Part shown: positions 42,154 through 51,800 of the stretch, piece by piece
Layout of the letters: each line of letters opens with the position of its first letter
Numbering within the stretch: position 1 is the first letter of the stretch
Assembly: GCF_003116585.1 (NCBI RefSeq)
Contig: NZ_QEHM01000006.1
Location: 434,001-498,000, forward strand
DNA length: 64,000 nucleotides
Direction: 5' to 3'
DNA from: Albibacillus kandeliae
GTDB taxonomy: Bacteria > Pseudomonadota > Alphaproteobacteria > Rhodobacterales > Rhodobacteraceae
Notes under the pieces: generated by a model
Told to the model about the DNA's origin: nothing
Seen by the model: the letters and a program-made list of their open reading frames with translations, nothing else
Database searches by the model: none
Program-made: the position numbers and the translations under genes

Positions 42154-42927
42154 TCAGAACTGGCTCTCGTCGTGGTCGCGCAGGGCCTCGGCGATGAAGT
42201 CCTCGGGATCGACCGTGAAGGACTGGTAGAGCCTGAAATGAGAGGTGTCGCGATAGTTCACGTCGCTGATGCCGTTCCTCGTCACCTCGAGCACCCGCGC
42301 GCCGGGCAATGCCATCAGGATCGGAGAATGGGTTGCCATGATGACCTGCGAGACCCGCTCTTCCTGAATGCGGCTGAGAAGGCGGAGCAGCCCGAGTTGC
42401 CGCTTGGGCGAGAGCGCGCTTTCGGGTTCGTCCATGAGGTAGATGCCCTGCCGCAACATGCGCTCTTCGAAGAGCCGGACAAAGCCCTCGCCGTGGCTCC
42501 ATGACAGGAAATCGGCGGCGGGGCTCTGGACCTCGTCCAGATACCGCGCGACGGAAAAGAAGGTTTCGGCCTTGAAGAACCAGCCATCGGTGACCTTGGG
42601 GAGCCAACCGGCGCGCATCACCTGAGCGAGGTCCCCGCCACCACGCTCGATCGCGCGGGAGTGGTCGACCGGCAGGTAGCCCTTGCCCCCGCCCGCCTCG
42701 TCATAGCCGCTGAGGGCCGCGATGGCCTCGATCAGCGTCGATTTCCCGGTGCCGTTCTCGCCGACGATAATGGTGACCGGCGTGGTGAACGCAATCTCGA
42801 GGTCATCGGTCTGAAGCCACGGCAGGTTAAAGGGATAGCCGGTCTTTGTGGCGAGTTCGTCGCCCCGGAATTCCAATCTCTGGAGGAAGGGCGACGGCAG
42901 GGTGGTCGTGGTTCTTCGGCGTGCCAT
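42154..42927 (-). CDS. AAA family ATPase (ABC/RecF-like, stand-alone)
   Basis: 257-residue ATPase. Walker A is IIVGENGTGKSTLIEAI, and the Walker B-like motif with catalytic Glu is IYLMDEPESALSPKRQLG. A sensor His follows in QVIMATHSPILMALPG. The signature-like helix SWSHGEGFVRLFEERM takes the place of LSGGE. This size and order fit the COG3910-type predicted ATPases, which resemble the ATPase half of OLD or RecF proteins without a nuclease domain. The start at 42927 (MARRRTTTTLP) is preferred over 42978 because the extra residues look unrelated. It is downstream of katA and upstream of the caspase-like gene on the same strand. The role is unknown. Confidence 0.8.
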   Translation of the reverse strand: MARRRTTTTLPSPFLQRLEFRGDELATKTGYPFNLPWLQTDDLEIAFTTPVTIIVGENGTGKSTLIEAIAALSGYDEAGGGKGYLPVDHSRAIERGGGDLAQVMRAGWLPKVTDGWFFKAETFFSVARYLDEVQSPAADFLSWSHGEGFVRLFEERMLRQGIYLMDEPESALSPKRQLGLLRLLSRIQEERVSQVIMATHSPILMALPGARVLEVTRNGISDVNYRDTSHFRLYQSFTVDPEDFIAEALRDHDESQF

Positions 42928-43030
42928 GTCATGAACTTGCGTTTGGGTCTGGCGGAACCATACCCAACAATCCGGCAAGAGTGAGATGGCGGTGCGGCAC
43001 GCCCGAGACCCCCGGGCGCGCCAAAGGCGC

Positions 43031-44560
43031 CTATTCGGCGGCCTTCACGTTGCCGATGCTCTCGGCCGAGGCCATGCCGGGTGCGTCGGACTTGCCTCCG
43101 AGCTTGTCGCGCACCCCCTTCTCGATGGCGGCGCCAATGTCCTTGTCGATGTTCTTCCAGTAGTCGAAGGCGCGCAGGAGGACCTTTTCGCTGACCCCGT
43201 CGGAGAGATGCCCGACCACGTTGGAGACCAGCCGCTTGCGCTGCGCGTCGTCCATGACCTCGCGGATCAGCGTCCCGGCCTGGCTCCAGTCGTCGTCATC
43301 CTTGCGCAGGGTGTAGGCCGTGCGGACCATGTCGCCGTCCGCGTGCCAGAGGCCGGCCTCGGTTTCGGAGGGCTGCGCCGCGGGGCCGCCGTAGGAGTTG
43401 GGCGCATAGACCGGGTCCGACACCGGCTCGACCCGCATCGCGCCGTCCTTGGAGTAGCTGTGGACCGGGGACTGCGGTTTGTTCACCGGTATCTGCTTGT
43501 AGTTCACGCCGAGCCGCGCGCGGTGCGCGTCGGCGTAGGAGAAGCCGCGCGCCAGCAGCATCTTGTCCGGCGACAGGCCGACGCCCGGCACCATGTTGTT
43601 GGGCTCGAACGCGGCCTGCTCGATCTGAGTGTGAAAGTCGGTCGGGTTGCGGTCCAGAACCATCTTGCCGACCTCGATCAGCGGGTAGTCGGCGTGCGGC
43701 CAGACCTTGGTGAGGTCGAAGGGATTGAGGTGATAGGTCTTGGCGTCCTCGTAGGGCATGACCTGCCACTTGAGCGTCCAGCTCGGATACTCGCCCTTGG
43801 CGATATGATCGAAGAGGTCGCGGCGGTGGTAGTCGCCGTCGGTTCCCGCCAGCTTGTCGGCCTCGTCCTGGCTCAGGTAGGCGTTGCCGTCGCCCTGATC
43901 GGTGTGGAAGTGGAACTTGACCCAGAACTTCTCACCCTTGGCGTTGACCAGCGAATAGGTGTGGCTCGAATAGCCGTTCATCTCGCGCCAAGTCTTCGGA
44001 ATGCCCCGATCGCCCATCAGGTAGGTGACCTGGTGGGCGCTCTCGGGGCTGAGGGTCCAGAAATCCCACTGCATGTCATGGTCGCGCATGTCGTTGTCGG
44101 CGCGGCGCTTCTGGCTGCGGATGAAGTTCTGAAACTCGATCGGGTCGCGGATGAAGAAGATCGGGGTATTGTTCCCGACCATGTCGAAGTTGCCTTCCTC
44201 GGTATACATCTTGACCGAGAAACCGCGTGGATCACGCCAGGTGTCGGGGCTGCCGCGCTCGCCCGCGACGGTGGAAAAGCGGATCAGCACGTCGGTCTTT
44301 GTGCCGGGCTGGAACACCTTGGCCTTGGTGTATTTCGAAACATCCTGCGTCACTTCGAAATGGCCGAATGCGCCGCCTCCCTTGGCGTGCGGCTGTCGCT
44401 CGGGGATGCGCTCGCGGTTGAAGTTGGCCATCTGCTCGAGCAGGTAGTGGTCGTTCAGGACGATCGGGCCATCGGGCCCCACGGTCAGCGAATGCTCGTC
44501 GCTCTGGACCCGGATTCCGGCGTCGTTCGTGGTGGGGGGAACTGATTTCTTGCTGGTCAT
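43031..44560 (-). CDS. katA: Catalase (haem, small-subunit clade)
   Basis: 509-residue monofunctional catalase decomposing hydrogen peroxide. The distal His is in [20 protein letters not shown], the Asn region is [20 protein letters not shown], and the proximal haem Tyr is in [18 protein letters not shown]. Further typical blocks are [20 protein letters not shown] and [20 protein letters not shown]. Length fits the ~480-510-residue small-subunit type. It is in a run of minus-strand genes that includes a GAF kinase and a LysR regulator upstream, but spacing (127 bases) suggests its own promoter. No OxyR-binding site can be named with confidence. Confidence 0.96.
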   Translation of the reverse strand: MTSKKSVPPTTNDAGIRVQSDEHSLTVGPDGPIVLNDHYLLEQMANFNRERIPERQPHAKGGGAFGHFEVTQDVSKYTKAKVFQPGTKTDVLIRFSTVAGERGSPDTWRDPRGFSVKMYTEEGNFDMVGNNTPIFFIRDPIEFQNFIRSQKRRADNDMRDHDMQWDFWTLSPESAHQVTYLMGDRGIPKTWREMNGYSSHTYSLVNAKGEKFWVKFHFHTDQGDGNAYLSQDEADKLAGTDGDYHRRDLFDHIAKGEYPSWTLKWQVMPYEDAKTYHLNPFDLTKVWPHADYPLIEVGKMVLDRNPTDFHTQIEQAAFEPNNMVPGVGLSPDKMLLARGFSYADAHRARLGVNYKQIPVNKPQSPVHSYSKDGAMRVEPVSDPVYAPNSYGGPAAQPSETEAGLWHADGDMVRTAYTLRKDDDDWSQAGTLIREVMDDAQRKRLVSNVVGHLSDGVSEKVLLRAFDYWKNIDKDIGAAIEKGVRDKLGGKSDAPGMASAESIGNVKAAE

Positions 44561-44687
44561 GTCCGCGAACCTCTGGCTGTTGGAAGGATGTACCCGGTCA
44601 ACGGACGCGCGAGGGCAAAGTTCCTCCGTCCCCGGAATTTCCCTCCGGGGTCCGCGCGGGGCGCGGGGCCTGCGGTTTACCGCCGGT

Positions 44688-45773
44688 TCAGAAGGTCAGG
44701 GTCAGGCGGCTGCCGGAGTCGTCGAGGAAGGTTTCGAGTTCGCCTTCGACCTGCGAGGCCGCCGCAGCGATCAGGGATTGCCCCAGACCGGCACCCGATG
44801 ACGTGGCGCCGTCAAGCTTGACCGCCCCGACCCCGTTGTCGTGGCAGTCGAGCCGCATGGCCCCGTCGCCGTTCACCGAGAAGCCGACGCGGATCTGCCC
44901 CTCGCGGCCATCGGGAAAGCCGTGCTTGATCGAATTGGCGAGGAATTCACTGACAATGATGCCGAGGGCCGAGACCTTCTCGGACGAAATGGCGGCATGG
45001 TCGGCGGAGAGGTCGAGGCTGACGCCAGCGGGCAGCGACACTTCGAGCAGGCCCGCGATACGCTTGAGGAACGCGGCCACGTCGACGCGGCGGTCGCCCG
45101 CGGAATACTGGAGTTCGGTATGCAGGGCGCCGATTGCCTCGATCCGGCGGCGGATGGTCTGGAGCGCGTCGAGCGCGATCGGGTCCGAGATGCCGCGCGA
45201 GGAAAGGCGGAGGATGGAGGCGACGTTCTGCAGCGAATTCTTGACCCGGTGATCCATTTCCTTCTGCAGGATTTCGCGGTCGCGCAGGGCCTTGCGCAGT
45301 TCCATCTGGCGCACCACCTGCCGCGCCAGCACGGTCAGGGCATCGCGCTGGAGGTCGTTCAGGCGGCGGGGCTTGTCATCGAGCACGCAGAGCGAGCCGA
45401 GCGGCAGGCCATCGCTGGTGATCAGCGGAGCGCCCGCATAGAAACGCAGGTGGGGGCTGCCGCTGCAAAGCGGGTTGTCGGCGGTGCGCGGGTCGGCGAG
45501 GGTGTCTTCGACCTCGAAGACCTCGTCCTGCAGGATCGCGTGGGAACAGATCGAGCGGCTAAGGTCGGTCTCGGTGTCGTCGAGCCCGACGCGCGCCTTG
45601 AACCACTGGCGGTCTTCGTCCACGAGGCTGATCAGCGAGATCGGCATCTCGCAGATGCGGGAGGCGAGCTGGACGATCTCGTCAAAGTCCCGTTCGGCCT
45701 CGGAGTCGAGAATATCCAGTGCATGGAGGGCGGACAGCCGCTTTGCGTGGTCCGGGTGTCTGTCTGCCAGCAC
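44688..45773 (-). CDS. GAF-domain sensor histidine kinase (HisKA_2/HWE-type)
   Basis: 361-residue cytosolic kinase starting at GTG 45773 ([20 protein letters not shown]), as no ATG lies in frame near it. Residues ~10-165 are a GAF domain with the bacterial pattern [40 protein letters not shown] and [20 protein letters not shown]. The kinase core has [20 protein letters not shown], the HisKA_2 phospho-acceptor, and an ATP-binding part ([18 protein letters not shown], then [10 protein letters not shown] and GAGLGQSLI). Such kinases often feed the alphaproteobacterial general stress pathway (PhyR type), but no partner is adjacent. It lies between katA and a LysR gene on the same strand. Confidence 0.87.
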   Translation of the reverse strand: MLADRHPDHAKRLSALHALDILDSEAERDFDEIVQLASRICEMPISLISLVDEDRQWFKARVGLDDTETDLSRSICSHAILQDEVFEVEDTLADPRTADNPLCSGSPHLRFYAGAPLITSDGLPLGSLCVLDDKPRRLNDLQRDALTVLARQVVRQMELRKALRDREILQKEMDHRVKNSLQNVASILRLSSRGISDPIALDALQTIRRRIEAIGALHTELQYSAGDRRVDVAAFLKRIAGLLEVSLPAGVSLDLSADHAAISSEKVSALGIIVSEFLANSIKHGFPDGREGQIRVGFSVNGDGAMRLDCHDNGVGAVKLDGATSSGAGLGQSLIAAAASQVEGELETFLDDSGSRLTLTF

Positions 45774-45874
45774 TCTGTCTCTGCCTTTCGTTTCCAAGGG
45801 ACAGTCGGCGATACTAGTGCGGTTTCGGGCCGCGTCCACATTGAAAATGGGTTTGGTAAAGACGCCCCGGGGGC

Positions 45875-46804
45875 TCAGGGGGCCACTCCGCGCGCCTCGG
45901 CCTCGCGCACGGCGCGGCCGATACGGTCGGTGGTGAAGTCCATGAAAAGACGCGTCTTCGGGTCCTGATGGCGGCGGTGGGTGTAGAGGCAGGCCATCTG
46001 CACCGGCACCGGCGGGGTGCGCCGTGCCACCGGGACGAGCGCGCCGGACCGCAGATGGTCGGCGATCTCGAAGACCGGCTTGAGGGCGATCCCCTCGCCC
46101 GCGAGCGCCCAGTCGGTCAGCACGTCGCCGTCGTCGCACTCGAACCGCCCGGAGACGGCAAAGCGCTGCGGGCCCTCCGGGGTGGCCAGCATCCACTGGA
46201 ACTCGGTCGCGCCGGGAAAGCGCAGGTTGAGGCATTCGTGCCGGTCGCGGATCAGGTCGGTCCCGGTTTCGGGCCGCCCGCGCGCATCGATGTAGTCCGG
46301 CGAGGCGCAGAGCACGCGCTGGCAGTCGGCGATCTTGCGGATGCGCAGGGTGCTGTCGGCGGGCTGGCCGAGGAAGAAGGCCATGTCGAGCCCCTCGGTC
46401 GTGAGGTCCACGGTGCGGTCGGAGAGCCGCAACCGCAGCTCGATCTCGGGGTACTGCGCAAGGAACTCGGGCGCGAGCGGCGCCACCAGCCGACGCCCTA
46501 CCCCAAGCGGAGCCGCGACATAGAGCGATCCGCGCGGGCTTTCGGTCAGGTTCATCACCTCGGCTTCGGCGCGTTCGACCGTTTCGAGCACGGCGCAGGC
46601 CCCGCCGTAGAAGGCCTTGCCCTGCTCGGTCGGTGTCAGGTTGCGCGTGGTGCGCTGGAACAGGCGGACGTTGAGGTGATCTTCGAGCTGGGAAATCCGC
46701 GCCGAGGTGACCGCCGGTGAAATCCGCAGGTCGCGCCCGGCGGCGGACATGCTGCCCAGTTCGTAGACCCTGACAAAGGTCCGGATGTTGTCGAGGTAGG
46801 ACAT
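45875..46804 (-). CDS. LysR-family transcriptional regulator (CrgA-type subgroup)
   Basis: 309-residue regulator. The N-terminal helix-turn-helix is MSYLDNIRTFVRVYELGSMS followed by AAGRDLRISPAVTSARISQL and LNVRLFQRTTRNLTPTEQG. The rest is a periplasmic-binding-like effector domain (RGSLYVAAPLGVGRRLVAPL, LDMAFFLGQPADSTLRIRKI, WALAGEGIALKPVFEIADHL), as in the CrgA/DmlR subgroup rather than OxyR. The start at 46804 removes 26 upstream residues that lack homology. The target is unknown; no enzyme gene is divergent from it except tamA, 253 bases away. Confidence 0.9.
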   Translation of the reverse strand: MSYLDNIRTFVRVYELGSMSAAGRDLRISPAVTSARISQLEDHLNVRLFQRTTRNLTPTEQGKAFYGGACAVLETVERAEAEVMNLTESPRGSLYVAAPLGVGRRLVAPLAPEFLAQYPEIELRLRLSDRTVDLTTEGLDMAFFLGQPADSTLRIRKIADCQRVLCASPDYIDARGRPETGTDLIRDRHECLNLRFPGATEFQWMLATPEGPQRFAVSGRFECDDGDVLTDWALAGEGIALKPVFEIADHLRSGALVPVARRTPPVPVQMACLYTHRRHQDPKTRLFMDFTTDRIGRAVREAEARGVAP

Positions 46805-47057
46805 TTTCAGCGCATTTTTGATAGTGGCGGGAACTATGCGAAAATACCGAATACTCGCGCCATTGACCAGCACCGCCGTCAAGGGGTTCGGATTTCACGC
46901 CGCGCACCCCTCACGGGTGCTGCCGCGGGCGGCAACCACTGGCGGGCGATTGGCCGATCTTCGCCCCCTCGATCAAGAAGTCGGCATGTTTCAAGTTTGA
47001 CCGAGCGGCAAGCCATGTTACTTCGGTCAAAGGGTTCGACTTGTTGGGGTAAGGCAA
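46805..47057. promoter_or_regulatory. Divergent intergenic region, LysR gene / tamA
   Basis: A 253-base gap that must carry promoters for both genes. The stretch next to the LysR start (46805-46860) is the most AT-rich. I see no strong palindrome or small gene here. GGTAAGG (47049-47054) is a plausible ribosome-binding site for a TTG start of tamA. Confidence 0.4.
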
Positions 47058-48893
47058 TTGTTTCAGGTCCGTTCAGTCCTAGGCTTTTCGTTTTCGCCCG
47101 AGGCACCGCGCGCCCTGCTTCGCGTCGCAGGAGTCATGGCCGTCCTGGCGGCCCCCCTGCCCGCGCTGGCCTTCGAAGCGACGCTTTCGGCCCCCGGCGC
47201 CCCCGACGATATCGCGGACAAGCTGCGCGGCGCCTCCTCGCTCATGGGGGCGGAGGACTCGGGGCTGAGCACGTCGCAGGAGCTGCTGGCCGCCGCGCTT
47301 GCCGATTACCGGACGATCGTTCAGGTGCTCTATGACTCAGGCTATTTCAGCCCCACCGTCAGCATTCTCGTCGATGGCCGCGAGGCCAGCGCGATCCCCC
47401 TGATCTCTCCGCCCGGCAAGATCGACAAGGCGGTGATCAAGGTCGACACCGGTCCGATCTTCCGCTTCGGCCTTGCCCGGGTCGCGCCGCTGGCGCCCGA
47501 CACCGAAATGCCCGAAGGGTTCGCCAAGGGCGAGACCGCGACCACCGGCATCATCCGCGAGGCGGCTTCGGCCGGGCGGGATGGCTGGCGCAACAGTGGT
47601 TACGCCAAGGTCGCTATCGGCGACCAGCGGATCACGGCGAACCACCGGAGCAACACGCTCGACGCGGATATCAAGCTGATCCCGGGCCAGAAACTGCGGT
47701 TCGGCAACCTGACGGTGACCGGCAACAGCAAGGTGCAGACGGCGGCGATCCGGCGCATCGCCGGGTTCCCGACCGGCGAAGTCTACAGCCCGCAGATGGT
47801 GCAGAAGGTCGGCTCGCGCCTGCGCCGCACCGGCGCCTTTTCGTCGGTCGCCCTGGTCGAAGCGCCGAAGGCCAATCCCGACGGCACGCTCGATTACACC
47901 ATCCAGGTGGCCGAACAGCTGCCTCGGCGCATCACCTTTGGCGCCGAAGTGGAATCGAACAGCGGCGTGACGCTCTCGGCGATCTGGCTGCACCGCAACC
48001 TGCTGGGCCGCGCCGAACGGCTGCAGCTCGAGGGCGAAGTCCGCAACATCGGCGGCACGGACGATATCGACGGGCGGCTGGCCTTCCGGCTCGACTTTCC
48101 CGAGCGGCTGGGGCCCGACAACAACCTGTTCTACCTCGGCTCGCTGGAGCGGATCGACCGCGATCACTACACGATGAACGTGGCACAGCTGGGTGTCGGG
48201 GCACGGCGTACCTTCTCGGACCAGCTCTATGCCGAGCTTTCGCTGATCTACAGCTATTCTGACGCAGATGACGCCTATGGCGAGGGCCGCAAGTTCCGCG
48301 TGCTCAAGATGCCGTTCCACGCCGAGCTCGACCGGCGGGATTCGTCGCAGAGCGCGACCAGCGGGTATTACCTTGACGCCAAGCTGACCCCCTTCGGCGG
48401 CATCAGCGGATCGTCCTCGGGCCTGCAGGCGGTACTGGACGGGCGCAAGTACCTCAGCCTCACCGAGACCGGCAGCATCGTGCTCGCCGGGCGGGTGCAG
48501 CTGGGGTCGGTGCTGGGCGCCGAGGCCGACAGCACCTCGCCCGATATGCTGTTCTTCTCGGGTGGCGCGGGTACGGTTCGCGGCCAGCCCTATGAATCTC
48601 TTGGCATTCCGGTCAACGGCGACGTCGCCGGCGGGCGCTCGCTCCTGGCGGCGAGCGCCGAGGTGCGCGCCCGGGTGACCACCGCGATCTCGGTCGTCGG
48701 CTTCTTCGACTGGGCGGCGGTCGGGTCGTCCAGCTTTATCGACGGCGACACCGAGTCCCATGCCGGTGCCGGTCTGGGCCTGCGCTATGACGTCGGCGGT
48801 TTCGGCCCCATCCGGCTCGACCTCGCCATGCCCGTCAGCGGCGACACCGGCGACGGGCTGCAATTCTACCTCGGGATCGGGCAGGCCTTCTGA
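47058..48893 (+). CDS. tamA: Autotransporter assembly complex outer-membrane protein TamA
   Basis: 611-residue Omp85-family protein of the outer membrane. With TamB it inserts autotransporters or other outer-membrane proteins. From a TTG start at 47058 the N-terminus holds a signal sequence ending LAAPLPALAFEA; no ATG gives a sensible signal peptide (the one at 47136 is too short). POTRA domains follow (LLAAALADYRTIVQVLYDSG, PGQKLRFGNLTVTGNSKVQT). From ~300 a 16-strand barrel is expected (RRITFGAEVESNSGVTLSAI, FFSGGAGTVRGQPYESLGIP with the conserved RGxxY/P motif, ending FYLGIGQAF with terminal Phe). It overlaps the tamB start by one base (TGATG). Confidence 0.9.
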   Translation: MFQVRSVLGFSFSPEAPRALLRVAGVMAVLAAPLPALAFEATLSAPGAPDDIADKLRGASSLMGAEDSGLSTSQELLAAALADYRTIVQVLYDSGYFSPTVSILVDGREASAIPLISPPGKIDKAVIKVDTGPIFRFGLARVAPLAPDTEMPEGFAKGETATTGIIREAASAGRDGWRNSGYAKVAIGDQRITANHRSNTLDADIKLIPGQKLRFGNLTVTGNSKVQTAAIRRIAGFPTGEVYSPQMVQKVGSRLRRTGAFSSVALVEAPKANPDGTLDYTIQVAEQLPRRITFGAEVESNSGVTLSAIWLHRNLLGRAERLQLEGEVRNIGGTDDIDGRLAFRLDFPERLGPDNNLFYLGSLERIDRDHYTMNVAQLGVGARRTFSDQLYAELSLIYSYSDADDAYGEGRKFRVLKMPFHAELDRRDSSQSATSGYYLDAKLTPFGGISGSSSGLQAVLDGRKYLSLTETGSIVLAGRVQLGSVLGAEADSTSPDMLFFSGGAGTVRGQPYESLGIPVNGDVAGGRSLLAASAEVRARVTTAISVVGFFDWAAVGSSSFIDGDTESHAGAGLGLRYDVGGFGPIRLDLAMPVSGDTGDGLQFYLGIGQAF

Positions 48894-51800
48894 TGCGGTA
48901 CCTCACTCTCGCCCTTGCGCTCCTGTTCACCCTGACCATCACGCAGTCGCAACCCCTGCTCGCGCAGGACAGCACCGATGATGATGGCGGTGGCAGTTTC
49001 ATCTCGAACCTGCTGGAAAAGTCGCTGTCGGGCGACAACCGCAACGTGCGGGTCGTCGGGTTGTCGGGGGCGCTGAGTTCCTCGGCGACCATCCAGCAGA
49101 TCATCATCTCTGACGACGAGGGGCCGTGGCTGACGATCAGCAACGCCCAGCTGGACTGGGCTCGTGCGGCCTTGTTGCGGGGCAATCTGCGGATCAACAA
49201 GCTGAGCGCCGAGACCATCGAGCTGAGCCGTGCGCCGGGGACGACGACCACCGAGGAAGACCTGCCGAGCCCCGAGGCCACGCCGTTCCAGATCCCCGAG
49301 CTGCCGGTCGCGGTCAACATCGGCGAGCTTTCGGTCGGCACGCTGACGCTGGGCGAGCCGGTGATCGGTGTTGCCGCCAGCCTGACCATCAACGGCAAGC
49401 TGGTGCTGGAAGACGGGTCACTCGACACCACGATGGCAGTGACCCGCCTCGACCGGCCCGGCGACGAGATCGACCTGACTGCGGGCTTTTCCAACGCCAC
49501 GCGCCAGCTGACGCTGGACCTGAGCGTGACCGAAGACGCGGGCGGCCTCGTCTCGGAACTGATGAAGATTCCCGACCGCCCCTCGGTGCGGCTGACCGCG
49601 AAGGGCGAAGGCCCGGTGACCGATTTCACCGCCGACCTGTCGCTGGCCACCGACGGCACCGAGCGAGTGACCGGCCAGGTCTCGCTTGCCGGGGACGGCG
49701 CGGGCGGCGACATCGACTTTGCCGCGCAGATGGACGGCGACCTGACCCCGCTGCTGGCGGAACCCTACCGCGAGTTCTTCGGGACCTCGTCGCAGCTGCG
49801 CCTCGACGGCAGCAATGGCACGGAGAGCGGGCTGGAGATCAGCGAGTTCAGCCTTGCCGCCAGCGCGCTGGACCTGTCGGGCTCGGCCAAGATCGGGCCG
49901 GACGGCACACTGCAGAACGTGGCGCTCGACGGGAGCATCTCTCCGCCCGAAGGCGAGACGGTGACCCTGCCGACCGGCGATCCGGTGACCGAGATCACCT
50001 CGGCGACGATCAAGGGCGGGTTCGATGCCGCCGAAGGCAACAGCTGGCAACTGACGGCCGACATTCGCGGCATGTCCCGTGTCGATATCTCATTCGACCG
50101 GGTTGAGCTGACCGCCGAAGGCACCCTCGAGCAGGGTGCAAACACCCATCTTGCAGGGAACCTGACGGCGGGGCTGACCGGCCTGACCTTCCCGGAAGAG
50201 CAGTTGCGCGAGGCGATAGGCGAGACGCTGGACCTCGACGGCAGCTTTGACTGGAACAACGGCGCCCTTACCCTCGACGGGTTCGAGCTGACCGGCACCG
50301 ACTATGCCGCGCGCCTGTCGGTCCTGATCGACGGGCTTGATACCGGGTTCAACATCGGCGGCACCGCCGAAGTGGAAGCGACCGACCTCTCGCGCTTCTC
50401 GGCGATCGCGGGCCAGTCGCTCGGCGGATCGGCCAAGGTGGCGCTGGAAGGCAATGGCGCGCCGCTGAACGGCACCTTTGACGTGCGGCTGAACGCCGAC
50501 GCGCAGGGCCTGCGGGCGGGGATCGAGATGGTGGACCCGCTGATCGGCGGCGAGACGACGATCCGGATGGATGCGGCGCGGGACGGGTCGGGCACCATGC
50601 TGCGTTCGTTCGAATTGCAGGGCGAGGCCCTGAGCGCCTCGGCCAGCGGTACGGTGCGCACCGGGCGTGCCGACCTGACGCTGCGCGCGGCGCTGGACGA
50701 CCTTGGGCGTATCGTGCCCGCCTCGCCCGGTCCGGTCACGATCAGCGGCGACCTGAGCCATCAGGAGGGGACCGTCACCGGCACGGTGCAGTTGAACGCC
50801 CCGAACGAGACCTTCCTGACCGCCGACGGCACCATGACGCCGGATGGCGCGCTGACGGCAACTTACCGCGCGGCGTTCAACCAGCTAGAAGACTTCGTCG
50901 CGCAGATCGCGGGTAACGTGACCGCGCGCGGAGACGCGACCCGCAGCGCGGCGGGCATCTGGGAAGTGACCAGCCTGACCGGCGGGACCGCCGGGATATC
51001 GGGCCGGATCAGGGCGGGGTACGACGAGAAGGCGGGGACCGCCGACCTCGATTTCGACGCGGGGCTTGCCCGGCTGGAACGACTGGTGCCGCAGCTGACC
51101 GGCGCGGTGAACGCGCGGGGCAAGGCCAGCCGCACCCATGAGGGGCAGTGGAACGCCAGCCTGGAGACCGGCGGCAGCGCCGGTATCGAGGGCAGTTTCG
51201 AGGGTGACTTCAACGAGGCTTCGGGCGAGGCGCACCTCGCGCTGGACGCCGCCTTTGAGCGGCTGGAGCGCTTTGTGCCGCAGCTTGCCGGTACCGTGGA
51301 GGCCAAGGGCCGCGCCGAGCGTTCGGCCGATCAACGCTGGAGCGCCAACATCACCACCGGAGGCAGCGCCGGGATCACTGGCCGGTTCAACGGCGCCTTT
51401 ACCGAACCCACCGGCGAGGTCGACGTCTTCTTCGACGCGGCGCTGGAACGGCTGCAACGGCTGGTGCCGCAGGTCAGCGGTACGCTGGAAGCCAAGGGCC
51501 GGGCGCGGCGCGATGACGTCGGGAAGTGGCTGGTCAACGCCGTGTCGCGCGGCGATGCCGGGCTGTCGGGCACCTTCAAGGCCGAGTTCGACGAGGCCCT
51601 GACCGATGCCGAGGTCTACTTCGACACCACCGTCGAACGGATCGAGCGGTTTGTGCAGGACTTTGCCGGGACCGTCACGGCGGCGGGGGTTGCCAACAAG
51701 GAAGGCGACGTCTGGTCCCTGAATGCCAAGGGCACCGGCCCGGGCAGCATCTCGGCGGACGTGAACGGCACCTATGACCAGGCCGCCAACACGGCGGATA

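Noticed and set aside
44688-46907. A 739-codon minus-strand open frame spanning the LysR gene and the GAF kinase
   Set aside because: The upstream two-thirds is a shadow of the LysR gene in another frame. Only the part from GTG 45773 has GAF and kinase motifs.
47337-48863. A 508-codon minus-strand open frame opposite tamA
   Set aside because: It is low-complexity antisense reading of an Omp85 gene, with no domain or start signal.
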